From assembly GCA_030789695.1 (NCBI GenBank), contig CM061132.1:156966817-157030816 (forward strand): a stretch of 64,000 bases of DNA, read 5' to 3'. Position numbers and translations under genes: made by a program. Positions within the stretch are counted from its first letter, which is position 1, and each line of letters starts with the position of its first letter. The notes beneath the pieces were generated by a model, which saw only the letters and a program-made list of their open reading frames with translations, made no database searches and was not told the origin of the DNA. Positions 25,344-34,815 of the stretch are shown here, piece by piece. This stretch comes from Scilla litardierei. Its lineage: Eukaryota; Streptophyta; Magnoliopsida; Asparagales; Asparagaceae.

Positions 25344-26032
25344 TTAATAGAACACTAGCCATTAATTGATTAATGTTTCTAGGTCAATTAAAATGTTTTC
25401 CAACTCTAAATGAGTTGGTTGAATTTGCCAGTCACGAATACCAGCATTATATCCACTATAATTAAGTTTAACCCATAAATAATAATTCTCCTCATCCTGG
25501 ATTCACCTATTTTAGGTTCTGGTTCTTATTCAACAATCCCACATCATAGACTTTACCTTTTTACTGTAGTCTTTGATCATCAAGCCTACTTATCGGATGC
25601 TCATTAGCTGATTTTCTAGAAACTACAGTCACATGTCATTCTTTCTTGAGAAGAGTTACAAGTGCATCCCATGTTGCTTTGGGGATGTAAACACTTTGCT
25701 AGCTTTTATATTCCATCTCGTTAATGCATCGCCACCCTCTTAAGGTGCTATGGCCTCAACACCGTCAACAACCTCCCGGATTTCTTGGCCTTGTAAATAA
25801 GACTCCTCTTCCAACTGTATCAGTTGTGCCCATCGATTTACTCCACCACACTCATTTAGTAGTTAAATTTGTCATCATGACTTGGTACACCCCTTCAATT
25901 TCACCTATAAGCCAAATCGCAAATTAGCTTCAAACTACATGACTATGCACAAGCTTTGTCATCCATGGGAAAAAAAACCCTTATCAATGCAAAAAGATCT
26001 AAACACAGATCACCCACCGCTCTGATCCCACT

Positions 26033-26482
26033 TGAAGGTTCTGAACAACAATTCAAGTTTACGTTGCGTCTTTATGATTTTAAGAGAACACAATGATTCT
26101 CTAGAGTTAACTAGAGTTGGCTACACAAAGCATTGCCAGTCATCTAGATATTTTTAGAGAAGCTTCAACAAATGCATAGATTGTATCTATGGTTACATAT
26201 AATAATTAGAAACTTCTAGCATATATATGCATAGAAGATTGAACACTTCAAAGGATTTTATAAATAGGGATGGGCACATTCACTAAACATTGACCAAGCA
26301 ATAAAGTATGCAAGCTGCTATCAGCGGAGATGTGTGAGGGTGTGCGTATAAAGTAAAAGGGACCACATTATTATTGTACGAAGAGTTTTGTAAAGTATGA
26401 AAGTAAATAAAATAAATTGTTTTATGTTTCATGCAACGTAATTTGTTTCCGGTTTTCTGAGTCCATCACTCTAGACTCAACA
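26033..26482 (-). mobile_element. Copia-type LTR, minus orientation
   Basis: 450 bp, reading TGTTGAGTC at 26482 to AACCTTCA at 26033 on the minus strand. It is followed two bases later by a primer-binding-like site TGGGATCAGAGC, one base off the usual iMet complement. It is the inverted partner of the LTR at 16899-18152 and supplies the empty site for the MITE there. Confidence 0.75.
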
Positions 26483-27650
26483 TGTGGTAACAAAGCATTT
26501 GCCCACCCTGTGAGATTAAAATTCCTAAATAAATTTCACTTTGCTTGCTACATTGGGAATATGAAAACTTCAGTTGGAAGTTCCTAATAGTTAAAAATAC
26601 TAATAATAAGAAAATTCATGCCTCACAGGTCTTATTGATGTCACTTGGCTACCAAAGCAAGATTTCAAAACTAATCCTGGTATTTGTATCTAGGGGAGAT
26701 AAACATGTCAAGTCAGTTTCATGTTGGGTCAAATTTGACTCGATAAGGATTGGGTAAACTTGATCCCAACCTGGATTGAATCCGAGTCATGGCTTTGAAA
26801 CCCACACCTGATCAGAGTGACCCGTGCTTTGCTAGTTTTATCTGTCGGATCAGATGCAGGCATGTCCAGCTGGGTTTAGGTTATAAAGATTTGGATTTTA
26901 CATTAAATATTTCGAAAATGGAAAAAAAAATCAAATGCAACATATGAGAATCGGATCATCACTGCCCTATTATTAGCAAGAAGACTAACCAACAAAGCCA
27001 ATAACACATGATGAGTTTAACTATGGATAGTATATATATGCAAACAAAAGTTTATATATTGCTTATTACTTTGAAAAACAAAACAACCAGAATTGATCCC
27101 CCACCGCCCCGCAAGTTAATGAAGTCACCTACCAACAAAACAAGTGGAGATTGTGTGTATATAGCATTATGTATATATGAGAAAACATGAAATGTTCAGT
27201 TAGCGCAGGAAATTTTATATGCTGATAACACAAAAAACAATTCTCTTATTTTTTTTCGAATTTTTTTTGAAGCTGATGTACACATTCTAAAACATTTAAA
27301 TCCCCAATATGGTGAACCTTAAGAAGATTTGACCATTGATCCACTCATTGCAAAAAGTTCTATTGTTCAAAACAGTTGAATTTGCAACAATCTGATCAAT
27401 GATCAAATAGCATATGATTCACTTAATTTTTGATATGTTGATCATCCATAATATGTAGAATACATTTACAAAAAATTACAAAAAAATAATAAATAGTGTA
27501 TATGTGAATACTAATATATTTTTTAATTTTTCAAAAATTTAATTAAAAATATTTTTTTAAATTTTTTTGATAATAGTAATAAATTTTAAAAGAAATTTGA
27601 ATTTGAATTATTTTATACAACACATATACATTATTCTGTATATATAAGTA
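26483..27650. other. AT-rich intergenic sequence with MITE-like scraps
   Basis: No gene. Around 26690-26880 there are phrases such as GGGTCAAATTTGACTCG and AACTTGATCCCAACCTGG that resemble decayed hAT-type MITE ends. The rest is AT-rich without recognisable structure. Confidence 0.4.
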
Positions 27651-29830
27651 CTAGTCATAACCCGTGCCCGTAGGGCACAGTTCATTGAAGATATTCCCTT
27701 GTCAAAAGCTTAGTTCCCCAAAAATTTAGTCCCTCCCAAAAATCTTAGAAATTATGAAGCAATTGCACATACTTATTGTCTGGCATTCTTATTGTCTGAA
27801 GAGAAGGTAGAAATTTTTGTTTCCAGGACTATGCAGTGGCAAAAAATGCAAAAAATCAATTTCTGAATTTCTCTGAAACAAAAGGCCATGTCACTATTTT
27901 TTGTAACAAATTGTGTGCCATTTACAAATTGCATGAGTGGAAACGGTTTAAAACAAATTGCCCTCTCAAAATCTTTTTGTAACAAATACCGTATTCATTT
28001 ACTATATGAACTTTTGCAACAAATTGCCCCCTCAAAATCTAAAAATCTTTTTGTAACAAATGCGTGAATGGGTTCTAAGATTTTTGTAACAAATACTGTG
28101 CCATGTCTCTGAAACAAATTGCGTGAGTGGAAACGGTTTACTGTAAACATGCGTGGAAAATTTCTCCAAACATGCGTGGAAAAGTGTGTGCTTGAGTTGG
28201 AGAACGTGTGCTATGATTGTAACTGTTTTTTGTTTTTTGTTTTTAAAAAAAATTCAAATTGACATGTCCTAGTCACCAAGTACAGTCAGCATTTTTGTCC
28301 TAGTCATATTTTGATGCTACGTAAGACAAAGATTCAAAAAAGTCCTCATTTGTATAACAAATATAATATTGAATATTTATGTAGGCTAGATTCGGACGAG
28401 TTGTGTTAGTGGGACGAATCTATGGCCAACCAACCAGAATTTTATTCGGATCTGTTGGGTCGATACGAATCCTAACCGACTTAGATAGGCTCCTATTCAT
28501 ACTATCGAGAAGCCGGGTTCTGGTCGGGTCAGGTTCCTTTTTCCATCCCTATTTGTATCAATTACAGGTTTGAAGCATAGACATAAACAAATTGCTATGT
28601 TTTGCAGCATGGTTAGCAGTTGAATGGCATTCCTGACCCGAGCACAAATTATTGGAAAAAATAATAATGACACAAACAAGAAAAATAAGAAGACCTAAGT
28701 ATGTAGCATCCGGATCTGTTAAAGTTGAAATTTAGACTTTTTAGTGGAAAAAGGATTCAAAAGCGACATGCGTCTATATTTACTTGAAGCTTATTTCAAC
28801 ATCTAGGTGCACATGATACCCACCTTTTTGCATCTTAATTCATGCTAGGCATGAATATTCTTTCCAGAATGTATTTGTTTTAAGTGCAAATAAAATAATA
28901 AGTATCTTACATAGTTAATACATAAAGATAATGCATATTTCTGCACGTATATTGTAGTGTAAATTTAAAACAAAAAAAAGCTATTTCTAGTTAATACATA
29001 AAGATAATGCATATTTCTGCCCGTATTAAGTAATGTAAATTTAAAACAAAAGAATAGTTATTTCTATGATTATAAGAGAAGTTCCGAAAATAGATGCATC
29101 GATTGACAAACAACAAAAAGACACCCATTTTGCAGCTCCACTTGGATTTCAAGCATGATAATTAGCTAAATGAACAAACTCAATCAAATTCTTAACAATA
29201 AGGAAGATCTGAATTCGATCTAGCAAAATACAATCCTAGATGCCTACCGGATTGCTTCAAAAAACAATGTGAGGATAATTTAATGTGATTTCATAGTACC
29301 TTGAGCTATCCCTCACTCAGTACATTCAGAAATAGACAGAAAAAATACACACATCGTCAAAAGATCGAAATATATATAACCCTACTAAGGTAAATGCTCA
29401 AGATCTAGACATTGCCTTTTAACAAGATTAATGCATAGGGTTGAGTTCGATTACCGTCAGATCTGGCGTAATGGAGGAGGATCACAACGAGAAAGGAGAA
29501 GAGAATGAGGCGAGGACCCATTTCTCAGAATCTCTTCACTTCTTCTTCTTTCTCCTCGACTTTTTTGAAGAGTGAGGGGAGTTGAGAGATCTCCATCGCT
29601 TTCACCAACCTCTCTTTTTTATAGTCCCACTTATGCTTCTGTATCCTTTGCTCCTCTATTTGCTTCGGCTTTCAGTGGGGGACCATGGTCCTGTAACCGG
29701 ACAGGTGGAGATTGGTGACCTCTCACACTCGTCTCTGTCTCAAGCGAGAGTGGTGCTAGTACATTACACGCTTTGCTAGTCACATTACATAATGTGTAGT
29801 GTGACTAGCAGAACTTCCCTAGCGAACCGC
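27651..29830 (-). mobile_element. Helitron 3' end (minus strand); 5' end not found
   Basis: The minus strand ends in a short hairpin (GTGCCC-TAC-GGGCAC, 27662-27680), a short spacer, then CTAG at 27651-27654 followed by T. This is the hallmark of a Helitron 3' terminus inserted between A and T. Upstream on the minus strand, 27870-28180 has internal repeats of TTTTTGTAACAAAT and GTGGAAAC. A 76-bp tandem duplication lies at 28913-29064 (two units around TAATACATAAAGATAATGC). The right boundary given is arbitrary. No Rep/helicase coding is seen, so it is non-autonomous. Confidence 0.55.
29774..29810. repeat. 37-bp near-perfect palindrome
   Basis: Two 16-base arms, TGCTAGTCACATTACA and TGTAGTGTGACTAGCA, are complementary except for one pair and are separated by five bases. 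It could form a cruciform. It may be a transposon end or footprint. Confidence 0.75.
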
Positions 29831-29897
29831 CACCGACTATATTATTGGTAGTATAAATATGAGTATAATAGTAAACATAGTACATAAATCAAGTCAT

Positions 29898-30206
29898 ACA
29901 TGCGTCATGAAAAGTTAGATCCACCTACCTATTTTTCCTGGAGAAGGTAGCCGTTCATTTTGTTTCAAAACTACATATTACCAAATATTCAGTGAAATCA
30001 AGGAGGGTTGCTTATTCATACACCCGTTGCAAATTTAACATTTTGATATAATAAAACTGTTGCGATGTATGGATGAACGGACAAAACCTCTTGGTTTCAT
30101 CCAATTTTTGATGGTTTGTAGTTTTGAAATATGACGATTAAATTGAACAGTTTCGATCGTGTCAAAAAAAATAAGTAGATAGTGGACTTTTCGTGACCGC
30201 ACATAT
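29898..30206. mobile_element. Foldback-type MITE
   Basis: Most of the 309 bp is an imperfect inverted repeat centred near 30050. The outer arms carry TCATGAAAAGTTAGATCCAC against GTGGACTTTTCGTGACCG. Further in, GTTTCAAAACTACA pairs with TGTAGTTTTGAAAT, and TTCATACACCCGTTGC pairs with GCGATGTATGGATGAA. The target duplication is not certain, so the superfamily is not assigned. No coding. Confidence 0.6.
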
Positions 30207-30618
30207 GGCTTAGTCGTATATGTTACATGTTTCTCATTATTCTCGTATTCAATTAATTTTTGATATTAATCCCTCAATTTTATTAAGTTATATACCAATT
30301 TCTCTTCAATCTCGTTTCTGCAGTAAGCTCGTCTCCTCTATCATTTCTAGCTACTTCTTTTCTGCTGCACGATCGTCTCCTCTTTCGCTTCATCTTCTTT
30401 AGGTAGCTCATATCAAGACTAACCAATGCTGATAATGGAAAAGTTTTGTCGCAGCGAGTGAAGAAGTGTTACTGCGGGCTTAATTGCAGAGTTTTGGGTT
30501 TGTAAACAACGACACAGTTAATTCGGCATAATTTTTCTTAATTACTTCTTGATTTTAGGCGTATACATTGTTACAAAATTATCTTTAAGTACTTCATGAA
30601 ATAAGAAATCATTCTTTT
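30207..30618. other. No gene recognised
   Basis: AT-rich sequence between the foldback element and the short LTR at 30619. Nothing recognised. Confidence 0.5.
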
Positions 30619-30792
30619 TGTTGAGAAATGTCCAATAATCTCTGACTAGGGTTTGCCATGGCATAAGCCATGGCTCTCTATATATTCATTGTAAATAGAA
30701 TTTGGTGTCCAATGGACTCCCCACTAACTTAGTGGGGAGTAATGGTGAGATGATGAGAGGGGGAGGCCAAAGGCCTCCCTCAACTCACAACA
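30619..30792 (-). repeat. Short LTR of a decayed copia element, rich in palindromes
   Basis: 174 bp, TG...CA, preceded on the minus strand by the purine tract GATGAGGGGGAG. It contains three perfect inverted repeats: GCCATGGC arms at 30655-30674, 12-base arms ACTCCCCACTAA/TTAGTGGGGAGT at 30716-30740 with one central base, and GGGAGGCC/GGCCTCCC at 30761-30779. It is the 3' LTR of the minus-strand remnant that follows; the partner LTR was not found. Confidence 0.65.
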
Positions 30793-32300
30793 CTCCCCCT
30801 CATCTCTCCATTACCTTGGGTTAAGCATATGAATACTTCAGGATTCAGTATGCTAATGGGGTGGATACTTCTAAATCCAGAGCCACTGTGGTTGCCTCGT
30901 TAAAACCTTAGCTGTGGAAAACCCAGTGGGAAAAATCAGCAGCTTAAGGGAAAAGAGTACAACTATCGAGGGACTCCCCCTGATCTGTACAAGCTTCAGG
31001 CTTGCAGATCTCCTATGTATATATACAATCATCTCCTATTCGTCTATACATCCATCATGTTCTGGAAGAAAATACAATCATCACTCATCTAGCGGCTATA
31101 AGAAAGCAGTGGCGCTCTGGAGTGGAATGCTCTTCGAAGTTGGTAGATGATTCCACTAAAGTATTCTTCAAATCAGTCTTCAATGTGTCTGCAAGGTATT
31201 ACTGGACCTGGCTGAGCGTTTTCAATACTTGTTTCTTGGATGATGATCTTCTCAGAAGATGTAGACTTTGGAGGATGATGTGTAGATATTAAGGAGGTGG
31301 CCCGCCTTTTGTGTTTTAGTCATCGCGATGATCTTTAAACCTGCAAATGCGATATATATTCCTTGACCTTTGGAAGTTGCACAGAAGCAGCTTATCATTG
31401 GTCTAGTGGTGCTCTCCAGGACAACACTGTATCTGGTTAACAACTTTACTGCAGACGTTCTATCAAAGACATGTGCAGTTGACCAGATAAAGAAGTGTAA
31501 CAAGTACACTAGAGATAGGCTCTTCGGGACCTAGGATGTCCTCCCCATCTTCCAACGACTGGAAGGTGTCATAAATAAGCATCTATTTTTTATAGGTTGC
31601 AAATGGACATCATTCTTCATAAACTCCATGTGTATGAAGGATATTAAAGGGTTCCACCACGAAAGTGTTAAATATATAAGCCGAGACAATACCTTGTTAT
31701 ACCTAGATTTTTCATTTTCAAGGTATGCTTAAAGCTATTTAATATCTCAATGGTCTCTGCAGGAGATCCTATTAGCTTTAAGTCGACCACATGTACGGCG
31801 AATATCACAAATCCTGTCAACGATCTTTCGAAAAAGATACACGGGCAGAATATTGCTTAAGATCAACTAATGATCTTTGTAGCCTTTATGGAAAAGACGT
31901 TTCTATGTCTCTCTTTCAGAATAATAACTTTTTTATTTGAGATGCCAATGATGACGCCATTTTAAAGCTTAGTTAATCGTTTAAAGCTTTTTTTTTGCTT
32001 TAATTATATGCTTTAATTAATTGATTAATTTACCTTTGGTTTAAGCTTTTCGAATAATCGACTTATGAATGCACCATCAATCATCTCTCTCGCCGTGAAA
32101 ATCATTTTCTTTTGAAGGGGAAAAAAAATTGGAAATCATTTAAGTAGCAGAACTAACACATGCTAAATTATTCCTTAATCATTTGGTAACAAGATCCGAC
32201 CACAATCATGATTCGTAAGCACATTATTAATTAAATCTTAATTTATCAAGCTAATTCATTAATTAACATTTATATACCATAATCTAGGATTGATTTGGAT
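30793..32300 (-). pseudogene. Decayed Ty1/copia element, 5'-truncated
   Basis: Next to the LTR lies the copia 3'-untranslated motif (plus strand: GCCTCGTTAAAACC then GAAAACCCAGTGGGAAAAA) at about 30895-30935. At 31330-31560 the minus strand keeps a mutated RT/RNase H connection (LLYLVNCT, then AVKLLTRYS). The same stretch is found at 34247-34480 in the neighbouring element, so the two are of one lineage. Beyond about 31600 the sequence is too decayed to assign. Confidence 0.7.
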
Positions 32301-32483
32301 CATTAAGCATGGATGGCAACCGGACGGGTTAGGGTTGGGTACTTATAGTATCCATACCCATGTCCGATAGGCTTTAGTAATGTCTATACTCGGTCCAAAT
32401 CCATCCAGACCCATCAAGTTTAAAATACTTGTCGGGTAGCATCCCTTTGTTTACAAGGTTGCTACTGACATTTTTCCCAGGTA
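32301..32483. other. MITE-like scrap
   Basis: Phrases such as GGATGGCAACCGGACGGG and CTTGTCGGGTAGC resemble one end of hAT-type MITEs with GGGTCGGG-rich interiors. No boundary is visible. Confidence 0.3.
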
Positions 32484-32927
32484 TCTATATTACAAAAGAG
32501 TGATGTTTTTGAATCTTTGTCTCATGTGGCAATGTCACATCGCCATATAGGACAGTTTCCTTAAACCCAAAACCCAAAAAACCCAAAACCCCACCCAACC
32601 CCCCAAAACCCACCCAAACCCAAAACACCCAATATCACATCCTCAATCAAAAAAACCAAAACCCCAACACAAAAAACACACTCAAACCTACTCTTCGCAT
32701 TTTCACCCGTTTTTGCACTCATCGAAACACCTGTGTGTGTACCGCGTCCTGATTGTGTGGGTTGGTTTTTGGGGTGTCTGTGCATTCCTCCCCTCCTCCC
32801 CCTCCCTCCGATGCTGCCGACACGTACACACACGCTTTTCGCTCTTTTTCGGTTCCGCGCGTGCACTGCGGCCGTGTTCATTGGGGTTAATTTTGCTCCG
32901 TGCACCAAGTTCATGGGCAATTTCTAG
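32484..32927 (+). mobile_element. Non-autonomous Helitron 1 (tandem pair, upstream member)
   Basis: Starts TCTATATTACAAAAGAG after an A and ends ...GGGCAATTTCTAG. The interior includes a C-rich stretch (32575-32640) and a phrase with CCGACACGTACACACACGC and TTTTTCGGTTCCGCGCGTGC, shared with Helitron 2 and with the inverted copy at 44101-44532. TC...CTAG termini without TSD fit Helitrons. No protein is encoded. Confidence 0.7.
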
Positions 32928-33222
32928 TCCTTTATACAAATGAAGGGGTGTTAGATGTGACATTTGTCACATGTGACAATGTCACATCAACCTTTTGACC
33001 ACTTAGCCCATTAGCATCCCTTTATTTATGAGGTTGTCATTGACATTTTTCTTTATTTTTACCCTTCTTATTTACATGCTTGCCATTTAGAACATCCCTC
33101 TTTTACCCTCCGACGATACCGACACGCACACTTCTCGGTCCTTTTCGATTGCGCGTGTGCACCGCATCCTGTTCGTGGATTTTTTTTGTGTGTCGTGCAG
33201 TGTGTGAACGGGTAATTTCTAG
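32928..33222 (+). mobile_element. Non-autonomous Helitron 2 (tandem pair, downstream member)
   Basis: Begins TCCTTTATACAAATGAAGG directly after the CTAG of Helitron 1 with no base between, and ends GGGTAATTTCTAG before a T. Its right half repeats Helitron 1 (CCGACACGCACAC, TTTTCGATTGCGCGTGTGCACCGC). So the two related copies stand head to tail. Confidence 0.65.
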
Positions 33223-33444
33223 TACTTAACTATGATTTACAAATGAAAGAATGAGCAAAGAAAAAGCAAAAGACTGTTGTAAACCATGGCGGCTACGGAA
33301 CCCTGTAGCCCTCGACATTTATAGTAATAGGGTTACATAATGGGTGGATACACACTAACGGGTTGGGCCTCCAAAAGCCCGTTTATAACACTTCCCCTTA
33401 TCCATCCATTGTTGTAAGCCGTGATGAACGCTTCAGGGTTCATA

Positions 33445-33880
33445 GAGCTTATCTGATCATGGGTCTATGGATACTTCTGGATCCCAAGTTTAAGAGTACT
33501 TGCCTCGTTAAAACCTTTGCCAAGGAAAACCCAGTGGGAAAAACCAATAGCTAGGGGAAAAGAGTAAAAGTCTCTGTAACTTCCCCTGATCGATGGATAT
33601 CACTAGTGGTGGATACTTCTGGATCCTAAGTTAGGGATAACTGCCTCGTTAAAATCTTTAGCTATGGAAAACCCAGTGGAAAAAACCAATAGCCAAGGAA
33701 AAAGAGTACAGTTTCCGTAACTTCCCCTGATTAGTGGAAGTTTTTAGGGGGTGGATACTTCTGGATCCAGAGTCAATGAGGTTGCCTCGTTAAAACCTTT
33801 AGCTATGGAAAACCCAGTGGGAAAAACCAATAGCCAAGGAAAAAGAGTACAACACTACATTTGACTCTCCCTGATCTGTA
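33445..33880 (-). repeat. Threefold tandem copy of the copia 3'-untranslated motif
   Basis: Three units of about 140 bp each contain GGATACTTCTGGATCC, then GCCTCGTTAAAA, then GAAAACCCAGTGG, then AAAAGAGTA. The single-copy version is known from the 3' untranslated part of many plant copia elements, and the related element at 30793 has one copy. Confidence 0.8.
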
Positions 33881-34554
33881 CAAGCTGCAGGCTTGCAGAT
33901 CTCCTAGGCAACTATACATCAATCTCTTACAGTGTTCCGGTAATAAGTACAAAGTACAAGGCATCGCTCACCTATACAAGACATCGCTCATCTATACAAG
34001 TATCGCTCATCTATGGCAGCTACTAAATCTGAGGGATCTCTTCTGAAGAGGAGTGGTCTGCAGACTCGGTAGGTAGCACCACGTCTCTGACCCAGTCGTC
34101 ACTGTGTCTGCGAGGTACTGCAAGACCTGGCTATGCGTACTTATGATTTGCTTCTTGGATTGATGAGCCTCTCTGGATGGTGGGATTGATGTTGCCTTGG
34201 AAGCATGCTTTGCTGGTCTCCAGGAGTTGGTTGCTTCTTTGTTGCAGTCATCGCGATGATCTGTAACCTGTATCTGCAAATACATTTAACATGTTGGATG
34301 ATCCTCGACCCTTGGAGATAGCACAGAAGCTACATATCTCTGGTCCAGTGGTGCGCTGCAGGCGCTGCACTGTATCTGGTTAAAGGGTTTACTGCCAGAT
34401 AAAGGAGTGTACAAAAGACATTTGAGTAAGGCACTTCAGGACCTAGGATATCCTTCCCCTCTTCCAGCGAACGGAAGGGGTCTTAATGTGTATCCATACA
34501 ACCAGTAGGTGTATTGGTGGATTGCAATTTTCCATGTTTCTTCATCGACTGGAT

Positions 34555-34815
34555 GATAATTTCATCTTCTGGATGGTAATTCATCTGCTGGATGATTATT
34601 CATCTTCAGGATGATTATTCATCTTCAGGATGATGGTTTCATCTTCGGGATGATAATTCATCTTCAGGATGAAGGTTTCATCTTCAGGATGATAATTCAT
34701 CTTCAGGATGATGGTTTCATCTTCGGGATGATAATTCATCTTCAGGATGATTATTCATCTTCAGGATGAAGGTTTCATCTTCAGGATGATAATTCATCTT
34801 CAGGATGATTATTCA
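34555..34815. repeat. Minisatellite of TCATCTTCAGGATGA units
   Basis: At least twelve degenerate units of 19-23 bases with the core CATCTTCAGGATGA, spacers alternating TTATT, TAATT and AGGTT. It lies inside the decayed copia interior. Confidence 0.85.

Larger units (their letters stand above)
18153..26032 (-). pseudogene. Decayed copia internal region (gag), broken by nested insertions
   Basis: The host sequence survives as pieces 18153-18401, 21341-22040, 23911-24046 and 25347-26032. On the minus strand it starts next to the primer-site-like TGGGATCAGAGC at 26019-26030, adjoining the LTR at 26033-26482. Near 21990-22030 the minus strand retains a mutated copia gag zinc knuckle (YN-YGKKGHFVRD, with knuckle cysteines lost). 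Between the pieces sit LTR elements A and B and a PIF-like element. Everything else is stop-ridden, so no product is expected. Confidence 0.55.

Noticed and set aside
34555..34815. Repeat array considered as CRISPR-like
   Set aside because: Units are degenerate and spacers are short and repeated; plant nuclear minisatellite in a dead transposon.
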